Below, piece after piece: positions 33,833-43,323 of a DNA stretch of 64,000 bases. The translations under genes were made by a program, and so were the position numbers. The notes under the pieces were generated by a model. That model did not search any database and was not told the origin of the DNA. It saw nothing but the letters and a program-made list of their open reading frames with translations. Position 1 is the stretch's first letter; the number at the start of each line of letters is the position of its first letter. This stretch comes from Gammaproteobacteria bacterium (GTDB taxonomy: Bacteria > Pseudomonadota > Gammaproteobacteria > Steroidobacterales > Steroidobacteraceae), in assembly GCA_003132025.1 (NCBI GenBank), contig PKWJ01000037.1, positions 57,956 to 121,955 on the forward strand, in the 5' to 3' direction.

Positions 33833-34538
33833 TCGCCTCTCCAAGCGTTACGGCGACCGAGTGGCGGTGAACGCGATCAGCTTCAGCATCGCGCAGGGCG
33901 AGACCGTGGGCCTGCTAGGCCCTAACGGCGCGGGTAAGACCACTGCTATTGGCATGATCAGCGGTATAACGAGGCCGGACGCCGGTGAGGTGAGCTTAGG
34001 CGGTGTCAGCCTCGCGCAGAACGCCAATGCATTGAAGCGTCATGTGGGGCTGGTGCCGCAGGACCTGGCGCTGTACGAGGAGCTGTCGGCCTCGGCCAAC
34101 CTCCAGCTTTTCGGCGGGCTCTATGGCCTCGGCGCGGCCGAACTGCAGCCCCGGGCCAAGACTGCGCTCGCGCTGGTCGGCCTGGCCCACCGCGACACCG
34201 ATCGCGTGAAGACCTTCAGCGGCGGGATGAAGCGGCGCCTCAACATCGCCGGAGCGCTGCTGCACGACCCAGATCTGATCCTGCTGAACGAACCCACCGT
34301 CGGAGTCGACCCTCAGTCGCGCAACGCGATCTTCGACAATCTCGAGGAACTCAAGCGCCGTGGCAAGACATTGCTCTACACCACCCATTATATGGAGGAA
34401 GCCGAACGGCTCTGCGACCGCGTGTTGATTCTCGACCACGGCCAGATATTGGCCAACGACACGGTCGCCCACTTTAAGCAGCAGTACACCAACCTGGAGG
34501 CCGCGAGGCGCTCCTGGAGCAACAGAGGCTCGGCGTGA
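33819..34538 (+). CDS. ABC exporter ATP-binding protein with altered Walker B and lost C-terminus
   Basis: 239 residues from the ATG at 33819, which overlaps the regulator gene by 14 bp. Walker [11 protein letters not shown]-loop [11 protein letters not shown], signature [10 protein letters not shown] and H-loop [11 protein letters not shown] are intact. Walker B reads [16 protein letters not shown], with Asn for the usual Asp; GAC to AAC is a single transition. Homology stops at about YTNLE (34499). The normal C-terminal tail is replaced by about 13 unrelated residues, and in another frame the sequence becomes the HAD fragment. The permease gene expected next is absent. Confidence 0.8.
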   Translation: MLQVDRLSKRYGDRVAVNAISFSIAQGETVGLLGPNGAGKTTAIGMISGITRPDAGEVSLGGVSLAQNANALKRHVGLVPQDLALYEELSASANLQLFGGLYGLGAAELQPRAKTALALVGLAHRDTDRVKTFSGGMKRRLNIAGALLHDPDLILLNEPTVGVDPQSRNAIFDNLEELKRRGKTLLYTTHYMEEAERLCDRVLILDHGQILANDTVAHFKQQYTNLEAARRSWSNRGSA

Positions 34539-34903
34539 AAGTAATCATCTACTCAGACGTAGAGCGTGAGTACCTGGACATGTACGTGAGTAAGTTCAGG
34601 AGCTTCAAGCTGGATTTCGTCGGGAGCACCGAGCAGCCTCGCATCCACAAGCCGAACCCCCTTACCTATTACTGGGTCCTGCACCAGAATGGATTGCAGC
34701 CACGCGATGTCCTTTACTGCGCGGCGCCGGGTTTTGACGTGCAGGGCGCCATGTCTGCCGGCCTTATCGCTGCGTGGCTCCGACGCCCGGTCGATGGGAT
34801 GCTCACGAATCAGGCACCGAGCTCCAAGGGGATACCCGCCGACTATGAGATCGAATCCCTTCACGACGTCACGAGGATCATTCGAGCAAACCGCGGCGGG
34901 TGA
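34496..34903 (+). pseudogene. C-terminal part of a HAD-superfamily hydrolase
   Basis: Frame two reads [22 protein letters not shown] (HAD motif II region, ending in a Ser-Asp) then KPNPLTYYWVLHQ (motif III Lys) and VLYCAAPGFDVQGAMSAGL (motif IV region, lacking the usual Gly-Asp). The N-terminal DxDxT nucleophile loop is absent because the sequence before 34496 belongs to the ABC gene. A GTG at 34535 overlaps the ABC stop (GTGA), so a 122-residue product could be translated, but it would be catalytically incomplete. Confidence 0.7.
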
Positions 34904-34917
34904 CTTGCCACTCGAGG

Positions 34918-35088
34918 TGCGCCGCAGATCTCGACGTTTGGTTCGACCAAAGCGAACTCCGTGGCAGCGATGCGTGGGACGCGTCGATACGCAAGGACAT
35001 CAAGGAATGCACGCAATTCGTCGTCCCGATCATCTCTGCGAATACGAATGCGCGAAGTGAGGGTCGGGAGCGACAATGGAGCGCGTGA
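34918..35088 (+). pseudogene. TIR-domain fragment
   Basis: About 55 residues, from DLDVWFDQSELRGSDAWDASIRKDIKEC to FVVPIISANTNAR, match the middle of a bacterial TIR domain (the DxSELRGGDAWDxxIRxxIxECxxFxPIISAN signature). It lacks the N-terminal strand and everything after the first half of the domain. It begins only a few bases after the HAD fragment stop and ends in a normal stop codon. Confidence 0.7.
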
Positions 35089-35160
35089 CGGACGCAGCTT
35101 CGGCAGCCGCACAGTGCGGCCGTATCGATTCGATTTCCTGGCATATTTCAAGGTGCAAGA

Positions 35161-36387
35161 ATGGCAGTAACGGAAGTGGAGGCGCTCATAGTCGGCGGCG
35201 GCCAGGCGGGCTTGGCTATGAGCGAGCACCTAAGCAAGCTCGCCGTGCCTCACGTTATCCTCGAGCGGCATCGGATCGCAGAGCGCTGGCGCTCGGAACG
35301 CTGGGATTCTTTGGTCGCCAACGGACCAGCTTGGCACGACCGGTTTCCCGGTATGACTTTCCCTGGGATCGATCAGGATGGCTTTGCCACCAAGAACCAA
35401 ATCGTAGACTATTTTGTCGCCTACGCGAAACGCATAGCGGCTCCCATTCGCTGCGGCGCTGAGGTCACGGCCCTTGCGGCGAAGACAAATAGCGCAGGCT
35501 TCCGAGCGGAGACTTCCAACGGCGTCATCGAAACAAGGAACGTCGTCGTCGCGACTGGCCCGTTTCAGCGTCCGATCATCCCTTCGGTGGTGCCCGTCGA
35601 TTCATCAATCGAACAGCTCCATTCCGCGGCATATCGCAATCCGGGTCAGTTACGCGATGGCGCGGTGCTGGTGGTCGGGGCCGGTTCCTCGGGCGTGCAG
35701 ATAGCGGACGAGCTCCTGCGCGCGGGCAGGCGTGTCTACTTATCGGTGGGCCCGCACAACCGGCCACCGCGCCGCTATCGTGGACGTGATTTCGTCTGGT
35801 GGCTCGGGGTGCTTGGTGAGTGGGACGCCAAGGCGTCCGCGCCGGGCACTGAACATGTGACGATCGCTGTCAGCGGCGCTCATGGTGGTCATACCGTTGA
35901 CTTTCGTGAGCTCGCGACGCGCGGAATTACCCTGTTGGGGAGGGTGACGCACTACCAAGACGGAACCATGGACTTCTCACCCGATCTTGCGAGGAACATT
36001 GCGCTGGGGGATGCCAACTACCTATCGGTCTTGGATTCGGCCGATGCCTATGTCGCCGCGAAGAGCCTCGATCTGCCGCCAGAACCCGCGGCTCGCAAGA
36101 TCTCGCCCGATCCGCCGTGCGTGACTGATCCCGTCGCGAATTTGAACTTGGATTCCGCCGGGATCAGGTCAATCATCTGGGCCACGGGATACGGACTTGA
36201 TTTTAGTTGGATGAAGGTCGATGCCTTCGATGACAGAGGTCGACCGGCACATGAACGTGGCGTTTCGATTGTGCCCGGACTTTACTTCCTGGGGCTGGCG
36301 TGGCTGTCGCGAAGGGCCTCGCCCTTCATCTGGGGTGTCTGGCACGACGCGGAATATCTCGCTGGCCACATTGCGGCTCGCAAGTGA
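35161..36387 (+). CDS. Flavin-dependent monooxygenase-like NAD(P)-binding oxidoreductase
   Basis: 408 residues. The FAD loop is VGGGQAGLAMSEHL (about 12-25); the NAD(P) loop is VVGAGSSGVQIADEL (about 178-192); the ATG-containing motif IIWATGYGLDFSW lies near 338. This fits the CzcO/flavin monooxygenase group (Pyr_redox_3). Such enzymes oxidise amines, thiols or ketones; the substrate is unknown. It comes 98 bp before a DAO-type oxidase in the same direction, suggesting a shared catabolic role. The start at 35161 lies in fully intact sequence just right of the fragment mosaic. Confidence 0.85.
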   Translation: MAVTEVEALIVGGGQAGLAMSEHLSKLAVPHVILERHRIAERWRSERWDSLVANGPAWHDRFPGMTFPGIDQDGFATKNQIVDYFVAYAKRIAAPIRCGAEVTALAAKTNSAGFRAETSNGVIETRNVVVATGPFQRPIIPSVVPVDSSIEQLHSAAYRNPGQLRDGAVLVVGAGSSGVQIADELLRAGRRVYLSVGPHNRPPRRYRGRDFVWWLGVLGEWDAKASAPGTEHVTIAVSGAHGGHTVDFRELATRGITLLGRVTHYQDGTMDFSPDLARNIALGDANYLSVLDSADAYVAAKSLDLPPEPAARKISPDPPCVTDPVANLNLDSAGIRSIIWATGYGLDFSWMKVDAFDDRGRPAHERGVSIVPGLYFLGLAWLSRRASPFIWGVWHDAEYLAGHIAARK

Positions 36388-36485
36388 AGGCCGGCGGCAA
36401 ATGACCGTGTTCAGCGTGCCTAACTACAGCTTCGCACATTGATACCTGCACCGGATATCCATAGGCTCACGGACATCAAGCGCGC

Positions 36486-37646
36486 ATGCCAAAGGTAGAT
36501 GTCGTGATCGCCGGCGGGGGAGCCGTGGGATCCGCAGCCGCCTATTTCCTGACCGAACCGAGAGGATTCACAGGCACGGTGGCGGTAGTGGAGCCCGATC
36601 CCACCTATCGCCTCGCCGCAAGCACCCGCTCGGCGGCATCGATCCGCCGCCAATTCTCGACCCCGATCAACATCGAGATGTCGGCTTTCGGCATGGAGTT
36701 CCTACGGGCCTGTGGCGGCGGCCTTGGGGATGTCAACCTAAAGGAATCGACCTATCTCACGCTCGCCACGCCGGCCGGCGCCACGGCATTGCGCCGCAAT
36801 GTCGACATTCAGAGGCGCTGTGGCGTCGAAGTGCGCCAGCTCGATGCGGCTGGGCTCGCCGATTGTTATCCCTGGATCAACTCTAGCGATCTGGCCATGG
36901 GCGCCGATACGCCAGACGGTGAAGGCTGGTTCGACGGTCACGGCCTGCTGCAGGGACTACGCCGTGCTGCCCTGAAGCACGGTGCGCGCTACATCCGCGA
37001 TCGGGTGGAACACGTGTTAATGGATGGCGCACGGAGAGTGGCCGGAGTGCGACTTGGCTGCGGCGACACTCTGCGGTGCCGCTGGCTCGTGAATGCGACC
37101 GGCACGCAGTCGCGCGCGCTTGCGGCCTCGGCCGGCATCGACCTCCCGGTGTTCGCGCGCAAGCGCTGCGTGTTCGTATTCAGTTGCGCGCAGGCCCCTG
37201 CAAATTGCCCGTTGATCGTCGATCCTTCGAGTCTCTGGTGCCGGCCCGAGGGTAGTCGGTTCATTTGCGGAGTTGTGCCGGCGGATGATCCGGAAGTCGC
37301 CGTGGGCGACTTCGACGTCAACTACCAGGAATTTGACGAACTCGTGTGGCCTGCGCTCGCGCACCGCGTGCCTGCGTTCGAAGCCGTGCGTCTCGACAGC
37401 GCCTGGGCCGGGCACTATGACTATAACGTGTTCGATCAAAATGCATTCGTGGGTCCCTGCGAATCCGTTCCCAACCTGATTCTCGCCTCGGGTTTCAGCG
37501 GCCACGGCTTACAGCACGCTCCAGCGGTCGGCCGCGCGCTGGCGGAATTCATTCGCTTTGCCGAGTACCGCACAATCGACGTCGCGTCGCTTTCGTACAC
37601 CCGGTACCCGCGCAATCAGCCGTTACGAGAGCATATCGTGATCTAG
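36486..37646 (+). CDS. FAD-dependent oxidoreductase (DAO/FOXRED1-like)
   Basis: 386 residues. The Rossmann start is VDVVIAGGGAVGSAAAYFL; STRSAASIRRQFSTPIN follows, typical of the DadA/sarcosine-oxidase branch. The C-terminus has GHYDYNVFDQNAFVG and LASGFSGHGLQHAPAVGRALAE, the second FAD contact. It oxidises a secondary or D-amino acid, or sarcosine-like amine. Thirteen bases separate its stop from the ornithine-cyclodeaminase-family gene, so the two form an operon. Confidence 0.88.
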   Translation: MPKVDVVIAGGGAVGSAAAYFLTEPRGFTGTVAVVEPDPTYRLAASTRSAASIRRQFSTPINIEMSAFGMEFLRACGGGLGDVNLKESTYLTLATPAGATALRRNVDIQRRCGVEVRQLDAAGLADCYPWINSSDLAMGADTPDGEGWFDGHGLLQGLRRAALKHGARYIRDRVEHVLMDGARRVAGVRLGCGDTLRCRWLVNATGTQSRALAASAGIDLPVFARKRCVFVFSCAQAPANCPLIVDPSSLWCRPEGSRFICGVVPADDPEVAVGDFDVNYQEFDELVWPALAHRVPAFEAVRLDSAWAGHYDYNVFDQNAFVGPCESVPNLILASGFSGHGLQHAPAVGRALAEFIRFAEYRTIDVASLSYTRYPRNQPLREHIVI

Positions 37647-37659
37647 GGGGAAGGAGTCG

Positions 37660-38604
37660 ATGTTGCAACTGGATGGTAATGACGTCGCAGCAAGGCTCGC
37701 GCGCGTGCCCCTGATCGACGCGCTGGAGCGCGCCTTTCGCTCGGAATTCCACTCGCCGCCGCGCCAGCACCACGCTGTCGGCAGCTCGGCCGACGGCGAT
37801 CACTTTTTGCTGACGATGCCTGCGTGGCATACAGGGCGATGCATCGGCATCAAGCTCGCAACCGTTTTTCCGGGCAACTCCCGTCACGGACAGCCGGCGG
37901 TGCATGCCGTGTATGCGCTGTTCAGTGGCACCGACGGCTCACCGATCGCCACGTTGGACGGAACCGAATTGACCAGGCGTCGCACAGCAGCCGCTTCGGT
38001 GCTCGCAGCACGCTTTCTGGCGCGGCCGGAAGCGAGCCGACTGCTCATGGTCGGTACCGGCGCACTGGCGCCGCATATTATTGAAACCTATATCACCGCG
38101 CGCCCGATCACCGCCGTGCGCGTTTGGGGCCGAAGCTCCCGGCGCGCGCAGGCCGTAGCCGGCACTTTCTCCGGCCGATCCATCGACATCGAAGCCATCG
38201 ACGACCTGGAAGCCGGCGTGCGGTGGGCCGACATCATCAGTTGTGCAACGCTGGCCACCGCGCCTCTGGTCAGCGGCGCATGGCTCACTCCTGGACAGCA
38301 CCTGGATCTCATCGGCTCATTTACCCCGGAGATGCGCGAAGTCGACGACGAGGCGCTCGCGCGCTCACGCATCTATGTCGACACGCGGGAAGGCGCACTC
38401 GCCGAGAGCGGCGAACTCGTCCAGGCACTGGCCAGCGGGTTCATCACGGCTGCCGACATACGAGGCGACCTAGCCGCACTCACTCGTGGCACCGTTTCTG
38501 GCAGAGACTCTACCGACGAGATCACCCTATTCAAGAGCGTAGGTTGCGCCATCGAGGACTTGGCCGCCGCGGAACTCGCGCTCGGACTTGGTAGCGGGGC
38601 ATGA
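37660..38604 (+). CDS. Ornithine cyclodeaminase / mu-crystallin family protein
   Basis: 314 residues, with AAGGAG six bases before the ATG. Family features: DGTELTRRRTAAASVLAARFLA (substrate/NAD site), LLMVGTGALAPHIIETYITARPITAVRVWGRSSRRA (Rossmann dinucleotide motif GTGALAPH), and LDLIGSFTPEMREVDDEAL and VDTREGALAESGEL towards the end. Members catalyse ornithine cyclodeamination, delta-1-pyrroline-2-carboxylate reduction, or alanine dehydrogenation. Next to a DAO-type oxidase, an imine reductase step in proline/hydroxyproline or opine catabolism is plausible. Confidence 0.9.
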   Translation: MLQLDGNDVAARLARVPLIDALERAFRSEFHSPPRQHHAVGSSADGDHFLLTMPAWHTGRCIGIKLATVFPGNSRHGQPAVHAVYALFSGTDGSPIATLDGTELTRRRTAAASVLAARFLARPEASRLLMVGTGALAPHIIETYITARPITAVRVWGRSSRRAQAVAGTFSGRSIDIEAIDDLEAGVRWADIISCATLATAPLVSGAWLTPGQHLDLIGSFTPEMREVDDEALARSRIYVDTREGALAESGELVQALASGFITAADIRGDLAALTRGTVSGRDSTDEITLFKSVGCAIEDLAAAELALGLGSGA

Positions 38605-38778
38605 TTCGTAATTCTACACACTTGAATTACCACGATATTTTCTTCGACCACTAGTCAACGCTAGCGCGCAAGACAGCCGATCGTCGACGTAGCAGGCTCC
38701 GGCGGGGAAGTCCCCTCCGTTTGCTTAGCGCTCAACCAGCTGCACCCTCGTTCCACGACGCCCGTCTGTATCCTGTAG

Positions 38779-38805
38779 TTTACATCCTGTCTCCTATGGT
38801 ATACG
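38779..38805 (+). promoter_or_regulatory. Likely promoter of the toxin-antitoxin pair
   Basis: TTTACA (38779-38784) and TATACG (38800-38805), 15 bp apart, 9 bp before the toxin ATG. Two direct copies of ATCCTGT (38770-38776 and 38784-38790) flank the -35 and could be an antitoxin operator. Confidence 0.4.
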
Positions 38806-38813
38806 GTGCATTA

Positions 38814-39137
38814 ATGTTCGAAGTGAAGCGCACCGACGCATTTGATGGGTGGCTCCAAGGACTGAAGGATTCGAAGGGGCGCACAAAGATCTAGGCGCGT
38901 GTCGACCGGCTGGCCAATGGCAGCGCCGGTGATGTCGCGCCGATCGGCGAGGGCCTGAGCGAGCTGCGCATTGATTTCGGCCCTGGCTACCGTGTGTACT
39001 ACGTGCGAGCCGGCAGGACGCTTTACCCGTTGCTGTGCGGCGGCGACAAGGGCAGTCAGGACGCCGACATCAAGAACGCGCATGCGATGTGGAAAACTTT
39101 GAACCCACGGGCCGGAACGGCGGCCAAGAAGGAGTGA
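38814..39137 (+). pseudogene. HigB/RelE-type toxin with an internal amber codon
   Basis: The frame of 108 codons has one stop, TAG at 38892-38894, after MFEVKRTDAFDGWLQGLKDS. On both sides the sequence is a normal member of the addiction-module killer family (TIGR02683-like): first a start strand, then ARVDRLANGSAGDVAPIGEG, LRIDFGPGYRVYYVRAG and LLCGGDKGSQDADIKNA. In the family the codon at the stop usually specifies Gln (CAG), so a single C-to-T transition explains it. The antitoxin downstream is intact. Confidence 0.85.
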
Positions 39138-39139
39138 CT

Positions 39140-39448
39140 ATGGCAGCCAAGAGCAAACGCAGAAAGATCAGGATGGCGCCTTACGATTCGGCAGATTACC
39201 TGAAGACCGAAGAAGACATAAAAAACTACCTTGAGACGGTATTCGAAGAGCCCATGGATCGGCAGATGCTGATTCACACGCTCGGTGTTGTCGCTCGAGC
39301 GCGCGGCATGATGAAGCTCTCGAAGGAAACCGGCATCACCCGGGCCGGCCTTTACAAAGCGCTCTCTCCGGACGGCAATCCGAGCTTCGAGACCGTGACG
39401 AAGATTGTCGGTGCATTCGGCATGCGGTTGAGCGCGCAAGCGGCCTGA
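39140..39448 (+). CDS. HigA-type antitoxin (addiction module antidote protein)
   Basis: 102 residues from the ATG at 39140, with GGAG in the last codons of the toxin gene. The phrase YDSADYLKTEEDIKNYLE is the typical antidote N-terminus. It is followed by an HTH: LGVVARARGMMKLSKETGITRAGLYKALSPDGNPSFETVTKIV (TIGR02684 / HTH_3 type). It binds the toxin and represses the operon in intact systems. The start lies 2 bp after the toxin stop. Confidence 0.92.
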   Translation: MAAKSKRRKIRMAPYDSADYLKTEEDIKNYLETVFEEPMDRQMLIHTLGVVARARGMMKLSKETGITRAGLYKALSPDGNPSFETVTKIVGAFGMRLSAQAA

Positions 39449-39878
39449 GTGGCGCTGGGTAAGTCGCGCCCCGCGTTGACTCGCGGCGCTGAAACAAGTT
39501 CCCGCAAATAAATCAAACGCTTACGTCGCCGCCTGCACTCGATCGTCGACTTTCGGTAGACGTTGCCGTCGATCCATCGGTAGACCAGCCCTCACTCCTT
39601 AGGTCCACAAATTCTAGATTCCCAGTCCGATCCAAGCCTGCAGCTACCAATGATGCTATCGAGAATACCGGCGCTGTTCGCGAAGCCGCAGAGTGCGCGG
39701 CGAGTGCCGTCGTCATGGCAGATGACATAGCTACGGCCGCAGGCTCACCGTACTACCCTGCGCGCACGGGACATCGAGTGCCACTGACCGAGCGGAATGA
39801 TGGACATTTCGCAGATTTTCCAATCACCAGCTCCTACCCGAGTTAGTTTTTTCAATCCTGGCATTCACAGCATCGACC
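39449..39878. other. Intergenic region without recognised genes
   Basis: 430 bp between the antitoxin stop and the katE stop (convergent). A short AT-richer stretch near 39495-39520 and nothing recognisable beyond it. Confidence 0.5.
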
Positions 39879-41975
39879 TCAAGCAAGAGTGCGAACCTTC
39901 GGCTCACGCGCGTAGTAACGCCGGCCAGCGGCTTCGACAAAAGCCTTGCCTAGGTCGGTGATGCCCTCGTCCGCTTCGACACCCGCCTTGTCGAGCAACC
40001 GCGTGGCCGCTTTGGTGGCGCCGATCGCCTTGAGGTGGCCGAAAGCGTCCATGACGAACTGCACGGCAGCGGCCTCCTTGAGCAGCGCTTGGCAACCCTT
40101 CTCCGACAGCACGATCGCCACGGCGTCGAAGATCTGCGAAGGAGAACCGGCCAGTTGCCCGTCCGCCTTGAGCGTCGAGCCATCGGCAAGCTTGGTACTG
40201 CCGACCCTCGGGGCGACAAGCATCGTCTTGCCGCCGGCGGACTTGACTGCTTTTACTAGCTTCCGGATTTCGCCGCCGTCCGAACCGTCGGCGATCAGGA
40301 TGCCGATGGTGCGGCCTTCGATCGTCGCCTTCATGTTCTTCTGGATGGACAGGGCATCGCTGGGCGGCATGTCGATCGGCGCACGCGCCGCCTTAGCTTT
40401 AGCCGGAACCTTGATGCCGAGCCCCGCCGCCACGCGCGTTGCCAGTTCCTCATCGACATTGCGCAGGTTAGCCACCACTCTGACCGGCACTTCCTCCAGC
40501 GCGACCTTGGACAGTTCGAAAGTGAACGAGGATACGATATGTGCCCGCTCGCTATCAGTCTGCGATTTCCAGAAAAGGCGCGCCTGGCTGTAATGATCGG
40601 CGAACAACTCGGCGCGCACGCGCAGCTTGTCGCCCTGCTCATCGTTTTCTACGCGGCCGTGGGCGGTGGCAAAGCCGGTTACCGGGCATTCGCGCGGTCC
40701 ACCCTCTTCTCCGTGTGCGACAAGACTGTTCGGCTCGTAGTTGGCACGACCGGTGGGCACGTTCATCTGCATCTGCCCGTCGCGCTGAAAGTTCATCATC
40801 GGGCACTTCGGCGCGTTGATCGGTATCTGATGGAAATTGGCAGTGCCCAGCCGCGATTTCTGCGTATCGAGATAGGAGAAAAGCCGCCCCTGGAGCAGCG
40901 GGTCGTTGGAGAAATCTACTCCGGGCACGATATTGGCCGGACAAAACGCCACCTGCTCGGTCTCGGCGAAGAAGTTGCCCGGATTGCGGTCAAGCACCAT
41001 ACGCCCCACCAGCCTCACCGGCACGACTTCCTCGGGGATCAGCTTGGTCGCATCGAGCACGTCATAAGGCTGCGCATCCGCAAACTCCTGATCGAACATC
41101 TGCAGACCCAGTTCCCATTCCGGATAGGCGCCACTGACGATCGATTCGTGTAGATCACGACGGTGGTAATCGTTATCCGCGGCCTGGAGCTTGAGCGCCT
41201 CATCCCACAGCGTCGACTGCATGCCGAGCTTCGGTTTCCAGTGGAATTTGCAGAATGTAACCTTGCCCCTGGCATTGACCAGCTTGAAGGTGTGGATGCC
41301 GAAACCTTCGATGGTGCGCAGGGAACGCGGGATTGCCCGGTCGGACATCGCCCACATCAGCATGTGCGTGGTCTCGGGCATGAGCGAAGCCCAGTCCCAG
41401 AAGGTGTCGTGCGCACTGCCCGCCTGTGGATAGGCACGGTCGGCCTCCATCTTCACGGCGTGCACTAGGTCCGGAAACTTAATCGCATCCTGGATGAAGA
41501 ATACCGGGATGTTGTTGCCGACCAGATCCCAGTTGCCTTCCTGGGTATAGAACTTGACCGCGAAGCCGCGCACATCGCGCGGGGTATCCACCGAACCCGC
41601 GCCGCCGGCCACCGTCGAGAAGCGCGCGAATACCGGCGTCTTCTCGCCTGCCCGCTGGAACAGGTCCGCCTTGGTCACATTGGCGAGACTTTTGTACAGC
41701 TCGAAGTAGCCATGCGCGGCCGAGCCGCGGGCATGGACAATGCGCTCCGGAATGCGCTCATGGTCGAAGTGGAAGATCTTTTCGCGCAGCACAAAGTCTT
41801 CCAGCAGCGTCGGCCCACGCACACCCGCCTTGAGGCTGTTCTGGTTGTCGGAAACACGGATTCCCTGATTGGTGGTCAGGTGGCCTTCAGCCCCATGGGA
41901 ACCCCGTTTGGGCACGCGCTGGTGAGTCTCGCCACCGCGGCCTGTGTCGGTGTCGAATCCGGGCTTGTTTGCCAT
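39879..41975 (-). CDS. katE: Large-subunit monofunctional catalase (HPII type)
   Basis: 698 residues, the size of clade 2 large catalases with a C-terminal flavodoxin/DJ-1-like domain. It degrades hydrogen peroxide with heme. The catalytic His lies in [13 protein letters not shown], the Asn in [13 protein letters not shown], and the proximal Tyr in [15 protein letters not shown]. The C-terminal domain (about 550-690) starts [45 protein letters not shown] site precedes the ATG. It is usually made in stationary phase under RpoS. Confidence 0.97.
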   Translation of the reverse strand: MANKPGFDTDTGRGGETHQRVPKRGSHGAEGHLTTNQGIRVSDNQNSLKAGVRGPTLLEDFVLREKIFHFDHERIPERIVHARGSAAHGYFELYKSLANVTKADLFQRAGEKTPVFARFSTVAGGAGSVDTPRDVRGFAVKFYTQEGNWDLVGNNIPVFFIQDAIKFPDLVHAVKMEADRAYPQAGSAHDTFWDWASLMPETTHMLMWAMSDRAIPRSLRTIEGFGIHTFKLVNARGKVTFCKFHWKPKLGMQSTLWDEALKLQAADNDYHRRDLHESIVSGAYPEWELGLQMFDQEFADAQPYDVLDATKLIPEEVVPVRLVGRMVLDRNPGNFFAETEQVAFCPANIVPGVDFSNDPLLQGRLFSYLDTQKSRLGTANFHQIPINAPKCPMMNFQRDGQMQMNVPTGRANYEPNSLVAHGEEGGPRECPVTGFATAHGRVENDEQGDKLRVRAELFADHYSQARLFWKSQTDSERAHIVSSFTFELSKVALEEVPVRVVANLRNVDEELATRVAAGLGIKVPAKAKAARAPIDMPPSDALSIQKNMKATIEGRTIGILIADGSDGGEIRKLVKAVKSAGGKTMLVAPRVGSTKLADGSTLKADGQLAGSPSQIFDAVAIVLSEKGCQALLKEAAAVQFVMDAFGHLKAIGATKAATRLLDKAGVEADEGITDLGKAFVEAAGRRYYAREPKVRTLA

Positions 41976-42042
41976 AGGGTGTTCCTCCGCCGTTTTGAGT
42001 AGTGTTCAAAATACCGACCCTGCTTATTTTCCAGGGGTACCG

Positions 42043-43323
42043 CTAGGCCCTCTTATTGAGGATGGCCATGAACATCCCGACGCACATCGCGCCAAAGCCC
42101 AGCCAGAGCCGCACCGAATTCTGCGCCGTTGGCTCAGGCGGCGTCATGGGGACGGCGATGCCGGTTTCAGAGCCGGGCGGCGACATCACTGAGGCGGACT
42201 TGCCGCTCAACGTCGCCCCCCAGGTGAGGATCGAAGGAAAGGCGCGGATGAGCTGGGCGGCGGCGGCGCGACTGTGATCGTTCATCGCCAGCCACGCGAA
42301 CAGAGACGCGGCATGCAGGCGGGCGGCGAATTGCCGTTTCCAGGCGCGCGCATGGTTCGGCCCGGCGGCGGGACCGTCGGCGACCAAGCGTTGCACCAGC
42401 AGCCAGGAAGACTGCATCGCCATGCTGATGCCTTCGGCGATGATGGGATGGGCCTCGCCCGCGACATTGCCCGCAAAGAATATGCCGTCGCAATAACGGG
42501 CCCGTATACCGGGCCGGATCGGGCCGGTGGCAAGGATGGCGTCCTCGACCATTGCGCCCTGCAGGGCGCGCCGCGCGCCTTCGGTGCTCGCCAGGATATG
42601 GCGAATCACCGCCTCGCCCGCCTTGCCACCGTGAATTTCGCGAGCCCGCCCCAACGCATCGCGGCGGACGCAGCAGGACAGGGTGACGCGGCCGCCATCG
42701 CTGTGCACTAGACCGCCATAACCGCCGGGAAAGGCAAGGAGTGGCATCACGCCATCCGCCAGCGCCCCGCCGCGGAAATGGGCCTTGAAGGCGAACAGGT
42801 CGGATGGCCGAGACGTCGCAGTGACGGCGAAGGCGCCCCTAGTGTTCCAGGAACCGCAGGCCGCGATCACTACCCGCGCGCAAATCTCATCGGCGGCGTC
42901 CGCGCGCCGAAGTGTGAGTATGTGTCGGTCCGCCTGCCTGCTCAGGGAGGCAACTTCGGCGGGCTGAAACAGCATCGCTCCGGCGGCGACAGCGGCATCG
43001 CGCAGCAGCACATCCAGATGTTCGCGGCCCAGCGCCCGGCCCCATCCCGCCTTCGCATGGGGCAACGGCGCCTCCACCACCGTGTCGCCGGCATACGCGG
43101 CGACCTTGTGCACCGGCGGGCCGGCCAGGGCGAGGAAGTCACCGGCCACGCCGCAGGCCTCCAGCACCGGCATGGTCGCCGCCGAGATGAATTCGCCGCA
43201 CACCTTGCGGCGGGGAAATCCGTTGCGCTCGATCAGCGCCACCGACCAGCCCAGCTGCGCCAGCAGCCGAGCCGCCGTGGCGCCCGCCGGGCCGCTGCCG
43301 ATCACTGCTGCGTCAAACTGCAT
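42043..43323 (-). CDS. FAD-dependent monooxygenase/geranylgeranyl-reductase-like oxidoreductase
   Basis: 426 residues from the ATG at 43321-43323 (another ATG lies 21 bp upstream). The FAD-binding start is FDAAVIGSGPAGATAARLLAQLGW; also RRKVCGEFIS and the second FAD motif GIFFAGNVAGEAHPIIAEGISMAM. It has a hydrophobic end that could anchor it in the membrane. It overlaps the methyltransferase gene and belongs to the type III PKS cluster. By analogy with the Streptomyces srsABC phenolic-lipid set, it may hydroxylate the resorcinol ring to a quinol or quinone. Confidence 0.82.
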   Translation of the reverse strand: MQFDAAVIGSGPAGATAARLLAQLGWSVALIERNGFPRRKVCGEFISAATMPVLEACGVAGDFLALAGPPVHKVAAYAGDTVVEAPLPHAKAGWGRALGREHLDVLLRDAAVAAGAMLFQPAEVASLSRQADRHILTLRRADAADEICARVVIAACGSWNTRGAFAVTATSRPSDLFAFKAHFRGGALADGVMPLLAFPGGYGGLVHSDGGRVTLSCCVRRDALGRAREIHGGKAGEAVIRHILASTEGARRALQGAMVEDAILATGPIRPGIRARYCDGIFFAGNVAGEAHPIIAEGISMAMQSSWLLVQRLVADGPAAGPNHARAWKRQFAARLHAASLFAWLAMNDHSRAAAAQLIRAFPSILTWGATLSGKSASVMSPPGSETGIAVPMTPPEPTAQNSVRLWLGFGAMCVGMFMAILNKRA

